The notes under the pieces were generated by a model. That model worked only from the letters and a program-made list of their open reading frames with translations. It made no database searches and was not told the DNA's origin. A DNA stretch of 37,479 nucleotides from an uncultured Psychroflexus sp. (GTDB lineage Bacteria > Bacteroidota > Bacteroidia > Flavobacteriales > Flavobacteriaceae): positions 1 to 37,479 of the forward strand of contig CAJXVZ010000028.1 of NCBI GenBank assembly GCA_913062845.1, given 5' to 3'. Positions 24,121 through 32,767 of this stretch are shown here, piece after piece (position 1 is the stretch's first letter; each line of letters opens with the position of its first letter). The position numbers and the translations under genes were made by a program.

Positions 24121-24909
24121 ATGACTACACAAAATACACTAATTTTTCTTCTGTTTTCAATATTTCTCGGATTTCAAAGTTGTAAAAAAACCGAACCGGA
24201 AACGAAAGAAGAATCAGGAGAAAATTGGCAATCGCTATTCGACGGTAAAACTCTTGAGGGCTGGACGCCAAAGATACGAGGAGAGGCTTTCGGAAAAGAC
24301 AGCCTGAATACCTTTCAGGTCAGAAATGGAGCTATTGTCGTCAATTATAAAAACTACGACAGTTTTAATAACCGTTTTGGTCATTTGTTTTATAAAACAC
24401 CCTTTTCAAGCTATCGATTGAAATTGCAATATCGTTTTATTGGAGAGCAGGCCAATGGAGGTGAAGGTTGGGGATACAAAAACTCAGGAATAATGTTGCA
24501 CTGTCAAGACTCCAAAACCATGGACATAGATCAACCTTTTCCAAATTCACTCGAAGCCCAATTTCTTGGAGGTATCTACGACTCTGTTCCCCGACCAACA
24601 GGTAATTTATGTACACCGGGAACACATGTACATATCAAAGGAAAACTTGAAAAAACACATTGCATCACTGCCAATGCGCCAACGATATACGGCGAAGAAT
24701 GGGTTGAGGTTGAAGTTGAGGTTTATGGCGATTCACTCATTCGCCATTACATTAATGGTAAGCCGGTTATAACTTACACTAAGCCAATACAAGATGTGCC
24801 GGATGACAGTTTGAATCATCTTAAACCACTAAAATCCGGATATATTTCGCTGCAAAGTGAGAGTCATCCGATTGAGTTTAAAGGGATATTGCTGCAAGAA
24901 TTAAAGTAA
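24121..24909 (+). CDS. second DUF1080 (3-keto-disaccharide hydrolase family) lipoprotein
   Basis: The 262-residue lipoprotein has signal and lipobox F-Q-S-C (Cys21). The DUF1080 domain shows S-L-F-D-G-K-T-L-E-G-W-T-P near residue 40, N-S-G-I-M-L-H-C-Q and S-L-E-A-Q-F-L-G-G in the centre, and a final Y-I-S-L-Q-S-E-S-H-P-I-E-F-K. It is a paralog of the family member at 14849-15646 but quite diverged in sequence, with a longer insert containing C-T-P-G-T-H-V-H. It probably cleaves 3-keto-glycosides in the periplasm. It may once have been joined to the GMC operon before the RAYT region came between them. Confidence 0.88.
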   Translation: MTTQNTLIFLLFSIFLGFQSCKKTEPETKEESGENWQSLFDGKTLEGWTPKIRGEAFGKDSLNTFQVRNGAIVVNYKNYDSFNNRFGHLFYKTPFSSYRLKLQYRFIGEQANGGEGWGYKNSGIMLHCQDSKTMDIDQPFPNSLEAQFLGGIYDSVPRPTGNLCTPGTHVHIKGKLEKTHCITANAPTIYGEEWVEVEVEVYGDSLIRHYINGKPVITYTKPIQDVPDDSLNHLKPLKSGYISLQSESHPIEFKGILLQELK

Positions 24910-24981
24910 ATAAATTTTTTGCTAGGGCTTTAACAATGTGTTAAGAATCAGTAATCATATTATTCATCTGCATTTTTTTGT

Positions 24982-24989
24982 TAGTTTTG
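24982..24989 (+). promoter_or_regulatory. possible -7 element for the TPR-LytTR gene
   Basis: TAGTTTTG matches TAnnTTTG, 45 bases before the start at 25035. No clear TTG at the right distance. Confidence 0.3.
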
Positions 24990-25034
24990 AAATATGAAAT
25001 GAATAACGCACTCAAGTGAGCTAAAAGGATTTTA

Positions 25035-26741
25035 ATGCCTGCTAAACACTTAAAATTATTTATCATATTACTTTTTTCAATTCAATTGAATGCACAAACC
25101 GGTATTGAATTAGTTAAAATATATAAACAACGTTGTCAGAAAAATTCCACTAACACTGATAGTCTTTTTTACTATTCCAAATTATTATTAAAAATAAATG
25201 ATTCCACAGCGCAATATGAAGGCTACTTTGCAAAAGCATATGCCTTTAGAAACAATATGGAAATAGACAGCGCTCTCGTCAATTTTCAAAAGGCTTTAGG
25301 CTTTGCCAATCAAACAAATCTCAAATCAAGAGCGATAAGAATGTCTTTGATTACCGCAGTTAACGCAGGAAAAAACGATATGGGGCTAGACTATGCTGAA
25401 CAAATGTTTGAATTGGCAAATAAAAATAACGACAGTTTATTATTGGCTCACGCTTTCAATCAAAGAGGTATAATTTATAAGGAAAAAGGAAATTTAGAAC
25501 TTGCTATTGATGATTATATTGAAGCCAGTCGTTTATACGAGTCTTTAAAAAATCCTGGATTAGTCAATGCCTACACAAATGTTGCTATTGCCTACGATAT
25601 TATCGGTCAAGATACAGTGTCTCTTGAGTGGTTTCAAAAAGCCTACAAAGATGCCCAGATTCACCAAATTGATCGGCTAAAAATTAGAACGACAAATAAT
25701 CTTGCTAATCATTATAAAACATTAAAACAGTACGATTCTAGTCAAGTTTACTATAACCAATTATTGTTGAGAGAAAACAAACTCAATACATTTTATAAAA
25801 CTTTACTTTACCAAAGTTTATCAGAGCTTTCAATACGTAATAAAGACTTTAATCAAGCTAGAAAATACCTTAACCTAGCAAAACCCTTGATTATTAACGG
25901 AACCAATGTTGAAAGAAAAATTCAAATCTATAGTGTGGCTTCAAAACTAGACAATGCTATAAAACAATACGATGAGAGTTTGGTGCAAATTGACTCTGCT
26001 ATTTTTCTAGCGCAACAATTTAAACTTCCCAATCGTTTATTTCCATTATATTTACGTAAAGCAGAGATTCTTAAATCCCTTGAAAAGTATCGTCCTGCTA
26101 CAAAATATTATGAACGCTATACTGCACTAAGAGACAGCCTTCAGAACGTCCAAGAAATTAAAGTTATCCAAGAAACTATTACAAAATATCAACTGGATAG
26201 TAGAGAACAGGAAATGAAAGCTTTTTTAGAAAGCAAACAACGCCTAGAAAATGATCTTATTATAATAGGTATCATTTCAATTGTTTTATTATTAGGGGCT
26301 TTTGTTTTTTATTGGCGTTACAGAGTAACAAAATCAAAGCATAAAGCCGCAGAAAAACTTGTTAAAACCAACACTAATCAACTTAAAAAACTTCAAAAGC
26401 AGCTTGAATCTCAGAATGTTCATACAAAAATTAAACTTAAGAACAATCATTTCATAGACACCAAAGACTTATTATATGTCGAGAGCGATGGGCATTATTT
26501 AAAATATCACATTGAAAATCGTCAAACACCCATTGTAGAGCGACAGAAGTTAATTACAGTATTAGAAAGTTTACAGGCCTATGGTTTTATAAGAGTGCAT
26601 CGGTCGTATATTATCAACACGCAAAAGGTAAAGGCCGTAAAATCAGACTGCATTGTATTAAAAAAGACCTTAGAAGTTCCCTTTTCCAGAACTTATAAGC
26701 AGAAGCTTAAAAAAATAAAACATCCTATTGTTTCAGGCTAG
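25035..26741 (+). CDS. membrane-anchored TPR protein with LytTR DNA-binding domain
   Basis: The 568-residue protein has a Sec signal (1-20, ending L-N-A-Q), an extracytoplasmic TPR region (about 45-360), a membrane helix (about 407-429), a short coiled coil, and a C-terminal LytTR domain (about 470-565) with Y-V-E-S-D-G-H-Y, F-I-R-V-H-R-S-Y-I-I-N and a basic tail. There is no receiver or kinase domain. The topology suggests that the TPR part senses something in the periplasm and the LytTR part binds DNA on the inner face of the membrane. The next gene, a lipoprotein 153 bases downstream, is a candidate target. Confidence 0.9.
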   Translation: MPAKHLKLFIILLFSIQLNAQTGIELVKIYKQRCQKNSTNTDSLFYYSKLLLKINDSTAQYEGYFAKAYAFRNNMEIDSALVNFQKALGFANQTNLKSRAIRMSLITAVNAGKNDMGLDYAEQMFELANKNNDSLLLAHAFNQRGIIYKEKGNLELAIDDYIEASRLYESLKNPGLVNAYTNVAIAYDIIGQDTVSLEWFQKAYKDAQIHQIDRLKIRTTNNLANHYKTLKQYDSSQVYYNQLLLRENKLNTFYKTLLYQSLSELSIRNKDFNQARKYLNLAKPLIINGTNVERKIQIYSVASKLDNAIKQYDESLVQIDSAIFLAQQFKLPNRLFPLYLRKAEILKSLEKYRPATKYYERYTALRDSLQNVQEIKVIQETITKYQLDSREQEMKAFLESKQRLENDLIIIGIISIVLLLGAFVFYWRYRVTKSKHKAAEKLVKTNTNQLKKLQKQLESQNVHTKIKLKNNHFIDTKDLLYVESDGHYLKYHIENRQTPIVERQKLITVLESLQAYGFIRVHRSYIINTQKVKAVKSDCIVLKKTLEVPFSRTYKQKLKKIKHPIVSG

Positions 26742-26854
26742 TCTTCATCGGTGTATTAAAACAGCATTTTTAAGCCTTAAGATTCAATAGTTGTCACTCA
26801 TGACGTTTTTAATGCAACTCAAGACATTTATTTCTAAACAAGCCGCTTAATCTC

Positions 26855-26862
26855 TATGTTTG
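26855..26862 (+). promoter_or_regulatory. possible -7 element for the 26895 lipoprotein gene
   Basis: TATGTTTG fits TAnnTTTG, 32 bases before the ATG. The -33 part is not evident. A LytTR-binding site may lie in the 26742-26854 gap, but I cannot identify one. Confidence 0.3.
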
Positions 26863-26894
26863 ACTCCAATCTTAACATTTAAAATTCTTTTATT

Positions 26895-27557
26895 ATGAAA
26901 AATCAAAAAGTTAAATTCAGTCAAACAGTGTTTAAGTTAAGTTACATTATTATGATATTAGTGTGTATATCTTGTGAGAGCGAAGATGATGATTCTACAA
27001 ATAATGAATTACAAGAAATAGAACAATTCTTAACACCAGAAACAGTTCAGGCATTAGAAGATATTGGTTTCAACGTTCACCCAGGAGATAACCCTCCAAA
27101 TATAGAAGGAATTTATTATGCCGAACATATATTAATAGCAACTACAGTACCAAATGACCCATTATCCCCAGGAGATACACTTTTGGATACTACAACAGCA
27201 TTCAGTGATCAATCAGGGTCAAGCATTTTTGTTGAACGGTTTGAGGAAGGAACTAATACTACTGGAGTAGGTTCTGGAGCATTGATTACTGGAGATTCTT
27301 CTGTTGGAGGCACTTCAAAATTTTCTGTATTTGTTAAATTAGATCAAGTAGATGGTACAGGTCATGAATATACTGTTCTTACAGCAATATCTGGTGATAT
27401 GCTTTTAGATTCTTCTGGAAATCCTGTTAGAATATTAGAATATCAAAGTGCTGGATTCATGTTAGATAATAATGGCAATCCAAATGAAAACCTTCTTCCT
27501 AATAATACAGGTAGACTTCTAGGTGATGAAGACAACAGTGCAGACAGAATAGATTAA
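26895..27557 (+). CDS. lipoprotein of unknown function
   Basis: The 220-residue protein has a lipoprotein signal ending V-C-I-S-C (Cys27) followed by an acidic E-S-E-D-D-D run, typical of surface-exported Bacteroidota lipoproteins. The rest is rich in D, G, S, T and N with beta-like strands and contains no motif I recognise. Its C-terminus, with repeated D-N-N-G-N-P/D-S-S-G-N-P turns, is acidic. It lies alone between the TPR-LytTR regulator and a strong terminator, so it may be a monocistronic unit under that regulator. Confidence 0.7.
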   Translation: MKNQKVKFSQTVFKLSYIIMILVCISCESEDDDSTNNELQEIEQFLTPETVQALEDIGFNVHPGDNPPNIEGIYYAEHILIATTVPNDPLSPGDTLLDTTTAFSDQSGSSIFVERFEEGTNTTGVGSGALITGDSSVGGTSKFSVFVKLDQVDGTGHEYTVLTAISGDMLLDSSGNPVRILEYQSAGFMLDNNGNPNENLLPNNTGRLLGDEDNSADRID

Positions 27558-27593
27558 ACACACACAACATTAATAATTAGTAATCATTTATAT

Positions 27594-27627
27594 ACAACCC
27601 AACCATTCTCGGTTGGGTTGTTGTTTT
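27594..27627 (+). terminator. intrinsic terminator after the 26895 lipoprotein gene
   Basis: ACAACCCAACC (27594-27604) pairs perfectly with GGTTGGGTTGT (27611-27621) around ATTCTC, followed by a T-rich stretch. Confidence 0.88.
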
Positions 27628-27927
27628 ACAAGATTTATAGACCTTGACATAAACTAGAACTAAGTATAAATTATCCTTTAAATGATTTAAATTTTGTATT
27701 AAAAATAGATGACAAAATTTAATCAATATGAATTAAAGCTACCTTAATTTCTAAATCCGCACTTTGGATTTAAGACGCAAAAATCCTTCTAGCAATTCAA
27801 CCAAATTAAATAAACTAAAGTGATAATGTTAGTCACGCCGTTTTTTATACCACTTATGACAAAATACGGCAACACTGGCATTAATAAATACTTTTACATA
27901 TATATTTGACTATCTAAAATATTTACA
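27628..27927. other. gene-free AT-rich leader before the exported cassette
   Basis: Three hundred bases with no credible ORF. The only signal I see is a -7 match, TATATTTG at 27901-27908, 19 bases before the ATG of the 942-residue protein, without a convincing TTG upstream. Confidence 0.5.
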
Positions 27928-30756
27928 ATGAAAGTATTAATTAATCAATCTATACTACTATTATTTATCCTTTTCACTTTAATAAGTCATTCCCAAGTAG
28001 TCTCTACAATTTATATCGCAAGAAATAATGGATTTGCAGGATCGGGAGCACCAGCTCACATGTTTGCCGATTATGAATATCTCGGTAAATTAAAAAACAA
28101 AAATTATATCATTTATAAAACCAATAAAGCAAAGCTTAAAATAGGACTGATGTCAAATTTTGGCTTAAAAAGATCAATTGAAGTAAACTTAAATCCAGGC
28201 TACCCAACTTACGTCAATGTCAATTTATCTAAAGTATATGTATTAAAAAACGTCAACAATGATGAAAAATTAAAGCGAAAGGTTATTGAAAGGGTTAATT
28301 CTGAAGAACTTTTAAATTCAACTTTGGAAGAAAAAAGAGAAAATTTATCAATATATAGAAAACGATTATCCAAAGTATATGAAGAAGACCTTGCAATATC
28401 GAATGATGAAATTATAAATCAAATTATCGCTCATAATGACAACGTAAAAGCATTACTTAATAATACCTCCGAAAGTAGCCTAGCGGAAAATACAGGACAG
28501 AAAAATGAAAGAGAAAAAATTGAGGATGCAGTTGAAATGGGAATTACTAAAGAAAAAGCCATTCAAAATGAAAACCTTACGGCATCAAATACTACTGATA
28601 CAGAAGAGCAAAATACAATAGACAGTATTAGTGTATCGGAAATTTATAAAAATCATTTGGCATACGTAGACCCAAATAACAAAATATCAAGCTTGGAAAG
28701 TTTAACCAGAATTGAATCAACAGCTTCGACTACATCTACGAGTGGAACAGAAATGAAAAATAATTACATCAACTTTAATCTTAAAACGCTTGATGGTAAA
28801 GTTGTTGGCATCATGAAAATGAACAGCATGAATTCTAAAACCGTGTTTGACGGTCAAGGTGGTTACACTGAGCTCAGCAATGGGTATAAAACAGAGCTTG
28901 TAGGGCCAACATTAGATGCCTTCAAGCAGAATAAGGTGATGTTCATTAGGGAGCAACTAATACCTGATAACGCTACAGTATCTGTAGAGCAAATTGATGG
29001 AAAAGACTATTATAAAGTTGAATACACACAACAGCAAGCCGGGCAAAATATGTTTAATGAAGATTACTATGACCAAGAGACTTTTAAAAAGGTAATTTCC
29101 AGAAGCAGATCTGAGATCAATGGCATGACGACCGTGAGTGAAATGGTATACAGCAATTATGTAGAATTTGATGGCATCAAGTTTCCAACTACCGTTTTAT
29201 CCAACCTTTCAAGTTCAGGTTCAAATATGGAAACTAGGATTAAAACTCAATCAACAGTCGATTACAAGTTTAACGAGCCTTTTGAAAAGTACGCAGATCA
29301 ACCTCTAGAAAGAGCAGCTTCAAATCTAGCTGCTATTCCTACAGATGAGGTCAGCATTGATGAGTCAATCTTTGGACAAGGAAGTTCTACATCATCAACG
29401 CCTGTAATAGAAATCACTGCTGAAAACGAAGAAGAACTCGTAAATTCAGACACCTATAAAAGATTAAACAAGCGAGAGCAAGCTTATCAGCTTATGTTAA
29501 TCAAACAAAAAGAAAATGGCACTTCTTCAACCTCAGGCTTTTCTACAAATACCGCTCCAACCGTAGAATCTAGTGGCGAAAGAGAACGCATTAGTAAAAT
29601 GGATGCAGCTAATGCTGGAAAACTAAAATATCGAAGGAGTTCACTTTATACGATGATGGTAGATGACAATACAAGGGAACATTACAACGTCATCAAAGAT
29701 GCTTTTGGCAACACAGAGTTGTCTGAAAAATTTAATAACCATAATATAGGACCTTATTTAATTCCGGCTCACGGTATGAGCGGAGAAAAAGATCAAACGC
29801 TATTGATAGAAGATTATCTCAATGCCAATGGTGTAGCAAGAAATCTTGTTGCCCGCTGGTTCAACAGAGATGAAAATGGGCATTTTGATATGAACCTCAT
29901 AGCCGAACGAGGTCAATATAACGCTTCTGAAATCGACCTGAGAGTTGCCCAATCCTCTATGCGAGGCAAAGCTTTACTTTCTGATGCTGGAAAAGAGCTC
30001 ATCAGTAACACATTTGTTATTGTCTATGATTATAAATATACCAACAAACAAGAGCAAGCCAAAAAAAGAAGAGGGTTTTTAAACGCAGTCACCACAGTAG
30101 CCTCTTTTGTGCCCGGAGCTGAAGATGTTGCCACCGTATCTAGTTTAGCTACAACAGCGTCTGATGTTGTTGGCAAAGGATATTTTGTAAGAACAACAAG
30201 CTATCTTTATCGGTTGGTTTGGAACGATGACATTGCCCAAGAATTTTATGAAAACCTATGGGTTGATGAGCAGTCTGATGATCCCGCCAAAAAAGAAGCT
30301 TTTGATAATTCAAACTTATTCAGATTAGAATATGTAGGTAGTGAATTGTCAAGAAACAATCTACAATCTACCATTTTTTCTTCAAAATCTAATGAACAGC
30401 TTATTGATATAGCGACTACTAAAGCTGTTGACAAAAACATAGGAAAGCTACAGCGAAGCTATGAACAATTTAGAGTGAAAACACCTTTGCTTTCAGCTGA
30501 TCCTATTGCAGCAAAAATTGGCTTAAAAGAAGGGATAGAAAAAGACGATAAATTTGAAGTTTTAGAGCAAGTTTTAAATGAAGATGGAACCACTTCTTAC
30601 GAACGCGTAACAACTATTAGAGTTGATAAGAGACACATTTGGGACAACACCTACCTTGCTGAAGAAGCTGGGTCAAATACTACTGAACCATATACCGTTT
30701 TTAAAGGAAATAGCAATAAAGTAGCTCCAGGAATGCTTATTAGACAATTAAAGTAA
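27928..30756 (+). CDS. large exported protein with DUF2846-like N-terminus and LolA-like middle
   Basis: The 942-residue protein has a Sec signal peptide (1-23, ending S-H-S-Q) and no lipobox. Residues about 25-105 (S-T-I-Y-I-A-R-N-N-G-F-A-G-S-G, then Y-L-G-K-L-K-N-K-N-Y) look like a DUF2846 domain. A charged, helix-rich stretch follows (110-210). Residues about 285-450 resemble the outer-membrane-lipoprotein-sorting (LolA-like) fold found in Bacteroidota M16 and similar proteins, ending Y-V-E-F-D-G-I-K-F-P-T-T-V. The remaining 490 residues are unfamiliar and close with a small beta domain. Both domain calls rest on motif resemblance. It is the first gene of a five-gene cassette, 11 bases before the next gene. 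Confidence 0.75.
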   Translation: MKVLINQSILLLFILFTLISHSQVVSTIYIARNNGFAGSGAPAHMFADYEYLGKLKNKNYIIYKTNKAKLKIGLMSNFGLKRSIEVNLNPGYPTYVNVNLSKVYVLKNVNNDEKLKRKVIERVNSEELLNSTLEEKRENLSIYRKRLSKVYEEDLAISNDEIINQIIAHNDNVKALLNNTSESSLAENTGQKNEREKIEDAVEMGITKEKAIQNENLTASNTTDTEEQNTIDSISVSEIYKNHLAYVDPNNKISSLESLTRIESTASTTSTSGTEMKNNYINFNLKTLDGKVVGIMKMNSMNSKTVFDGQGGYTELSNGYKTELVGPTLDAFKQNKVMFIREQLIPDNATVSVEQIDGKDYYKVEYTQQQAGQNMFNEDYYDQETFKKVISRSRSEINGMTTVSEMVYSNYVEFDGIKFPTTVLSNLSSSGSNMETRIKTQSTVDYKFNEPFEKYADQPLERAASNLAAIPTDEVSIDESIFGQGSSTSSTPVIEITAENEEELVNSDTYKRLNKREQAYQLMLIKQKENGTSSTSGFSTNTAPTVESSGERERISKMDAANAGKLKYRRSSLYTMMVDDNTREHYNVIKDAFGNTELSEKFNNHNIGPYLIPAHGMSGEKDQTLLIEDYLNANGVARNLVARWFNRDENGHFDMNLIAERGQYNASEIDLRVAQSSMRGKALLSDAGKELISNTFVIVYDYKYTNKQEQAKKRRGFLNAVTTVASFVPGAEDVATVSSLATTASDVVGKGYFVRTTSYLYRLVWNDDIAQEFYENLWVDEQSDDPAKKEAFDNSNLFRLEYVGSELSRNNLQSTIFSSKSNEQLIDIATTKAVDKNIGKLQRSYEQFRVKTPLLSADPIAAKIGLKEGIEKDDKFEVLEQVLNEDGTTSYERVTTIRVDKRHIWDNTYLAEEAGSNTTEPYTVFKGNSNKVAPGMLIRQLK

Positions 30757-30767
30757 ATTTTGATTAT

Positions 30768-31298
30768 ATGAAAAATTCAATACTTAAAATCACATTATTC
30801 ACGTTCATCATTCTCTTTACTGCAGATATCTATTCACAACGAAGAGCTAAAAAGAAAGCTGATGAAGACACCAAAAATTGGAGATATGAGATCCAGTGCC
30901 TTAATGTAGCTTCGGAAGGCTCATATATTGTTAAGATCTTCTCTTACTCCAAAAAGAAAAATGTGGCTGTTGAACAATCCAAAAAAAATGCCGTCCATGC
31001 GGTAATTTTTAGAGGTATCCCACAAAATGAAGTGGGTTGTGTCAGACAACCTCCTTTGGCAAGACACCCCAATTTACAGGAAAAAAACCGCGACTTTTTT
31101 GATAATTTTTTTTCAGACAATGGAGATTATCAAAAATTTGTAACACTCACTACAGACGGTGCCATAGCACCAGGCGACCGGCTTAAAGTTGGAAAAAGAG
31201 AATATAAAATTGGTTTAATAGTTTCTGTTGATATTGCAGGTTTAAGAAAAGAACTCGAAGCAGCAGGTATCATCAAAAGTTTATCCTCTGGATTTTAA
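30768..31298 (+). CDS. exported LPP20-like protein A
   Basis: The 176-residue protein has a Sec signal ending D-I-Y-S-Q and then a basic R-R-A-K-K-K-A segment. The core E-I-Q-C-L-N-V ... V-K-I-F-S-Y ... A-V-E-Q-S-K-K-N-A-V-H-A-V-I-F-R-G-I resembles the LPP20/FlgP-like fold, in which a beta strand pair is followed by an alanine-rich helix. It aligns along its whole length with the next protein (shared E-x-x-C, F-x-G-I, C-x-x-x-P, N-x-x-x-x-x-x-F-x-x-F and G-L-R-x-x-L/M), so they are paralogs. The function is unknown; an outer-membrane-associated structural role is inferred. Confidence 0.7.
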   Translation: MKNSILKITLFTFIILFTADIYSQRRAKKKADEDTKNWRYEIQCLNVASEGSYIVKIFSYSKKKNVAVEQSKKNAVHAVIFRGIPQNEVGCVRQPPLARHPNLQEKNRDFFDNFFSDNGDYQKFVTLTTDGAIAPGDRLKVGKREYKIGLIVSVDIAGLRKELEAAGIIKSLSSGF

Positions 31299-31308
31299 AA
31301 ATTTAAAT

Positions 31309-31797
31309 ATGAGAAAAATATTTTATTTAAGCATTTTTGTTTTTACAATGATAGTTGGCTCTTGTAAATCAAAAATCGAAACTGTTTCAGGTTATTTTGA
31401 CTATGAGACAGAATGTGTATCGGTAGACCGAAATGGTTTTCAAACGGTCAAAGCTTGGGGTATTGGCATGAACGAAAAAGAAGCTATTCTTAACGCACGC
31501 CGCAGAGCAATAGACGATATTCTGTTTAAAGGTATACGAGGTGGAAATTCATCTTGCGAGATTAGACCTATCATCTCAAACCCTAATAAAAGAAGAGATA
31601 ATATTAATTATTTCAATCGATTTTATGCACCTAAAGGCCTATTTGAACAATACGCAGGACTACCTGATGAAAATTGGTTGAGACGAAAACTCAAAATCAA
31701 TAAAAGAAACGATGGAAAATTAGCCTATGAGATCATTATAGAAGTTGATTTTATGGGACTTCGAGAGCAAATGAAAAGAGATAATTTAATTCAATAA
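31309..31797 (+). CDS. LPP20-like lipoprotein B, paralog of the preceding gene
   Basis: The 162-residue protein carries a lipoprotein signal with lipobox V-G-S-C (Cys19). After E-T-E-C-V-S-V it has G-M-N-E-K-E-A-I-L-N-A-R-R-R-A-I-D-D-I-L-F-K-G-I, the same arrangement as its upstream paralog. The alanine/arginine helix is LPP20-like. Unlike its paralog it should be lipid-anchored, so the pair may form one soluble and one anchored subunit. It is 10 bases from the upstream gene and 9 from the DUF6175 gene. Confidence 0.7.
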   Translation: MRKIFYLSIFVFTMIVGSCKSKIETVSGYFDYETECVSVDRNGFQTVKAWGIGMNEKEAILNARRRAIDDILFKGIRGGNSSCEIRPIISNPNKRRDNINYFNRFYAPKGLFEQYAGLPDENWLRRKLKINKRNDGKLAYEIIIEVDFMGLREQMKRDNLIQ

Positions 31798-31806
31798 TCA
31801 CATATT

Positions 31807-32763
31807 ATGAACAAACTTTATGTAATAGCATTAATATTTCCTTGGTTAATGTTTTCTCAGGCCAAGAAACCCACTTTGATGGTTGTTCCTAGTGACAATT
31901 GGTGTATCACTAACGGTTATACGCTAGAGTTTGACAATCAAGGTATCAAAGAAGTTATACCGGATTATAAAAGAGCCTTTCAAGAAAGTTCAGACTTACT
32001 TTTGGTTGTGAGTAAGATTAATGGAATGATGGCCGATAGAGGTTTCCCATTAAAAAACATGGAGTCTGAAATAAAAAGTATTTCTCAGGTCAGTGCACTA
32101 GATGCCATGCGCAGCTCAAAATCTTCTGGTGCCGAAGTTGCCGAAAGTCCTGTCGATCAGCTACTCAATCAAGCCAAAGCAGACATTATTATTCAAATGA
32201 CTTGGTCGGTCAACAAATCTGGTCCTAATCGATCAATTACATTTAACCTTCAAGGCCTTGATGCTTATTCAAACAAGCAAATTGCTACGGCAGCAGGGAC
32301 TGGTGCACCATCGTTTTCTGTTGAACTTCCTGTATTATTAGAAGAAGCCGTGATTTCTTATATGGGACCATTTACAAGCCGATTGCAGACGCATTTTGAT
32401 GATTTGTTCGAAAATGGTCGAGAAGTAAGTATTACAGTAAAACGTTGGGACGACTGGGATGGCGACTTAGAAAGTTACTACGGACCCGAGCAAGAAGAAC
32501 TCGGGTTTCTTATAGAAGATTGGATGGCAGAAAATTCAGTCAATGGTCGCTTTAATACCAAAGATGCCACGGAAAATATGATTGTATTTGAGCAAGTAAG
32601 AATCCCTTTATATTTTGAAAGAAGAGGCCGTCAACGCGCCATGGATACTAGGCGATTTGCTTCCATGTTAAGCCGTTTTTTAAGGGATTCTCCATTTAAT
32701 ATAGAAAATAAAATCACCACTAGAGGTTTAGGCGAGGCGACTATATATCTAGGCAGTAAATAA
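31807..32763 (+). CDS. DUF6175 family exported protein
   Basis: The 318-residue protein has a Sec signal (1-18, ending M-F-S-Q). I recognise DUF6175, a Bacteroidota family, from K-K-P-T-L-M-V-V-P-S-D-N-W-C-x-T-N-G-Y right after the signal, the middle K-A-D-I-I-I-Q-M-T-W and the G-T-G-A-P-S-F-S-V-E-L-P-V-L-L-E-E-A-V block. No biochemical function is established. The pattern of a nucleotide-free alpha/beta N-terminal half and a second half with V-K-R-W-D-D-W-D resembles CsgG/TolB-N-like assembly proteins, which is inference. It is spaced 4 bases from the next gene. Confidence 0.8.
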   Translation: MNKLYVIALIFPWLMFSQAKKPTLMVVPSDNWCITNGYTLEFDNQGIKEVIPDYKRAFQESSDLLLVVSKINGMMADRGFPLKNMESEIKSISQVSALDAMRSSKSSGAEVAESPVDQLLNQAKADIIIQMTWSVNKSGPNRSITFNLQGLDAYSNKQIATAAGTGAPSFSVELPVLLEEAVISYMGPFTSRLQTHFDDLFENGREVSITVKRWDDWDGDLESYYGPEQEELGFLIEDWMAENSVNGRFNTKDATENMIVFEQVRIPLYFERRGRQRAMDTRRFASMLSRFLRDSPFNIENKITTRGLGEATIYLGSK

Positions 32764-32767
32764 TATA

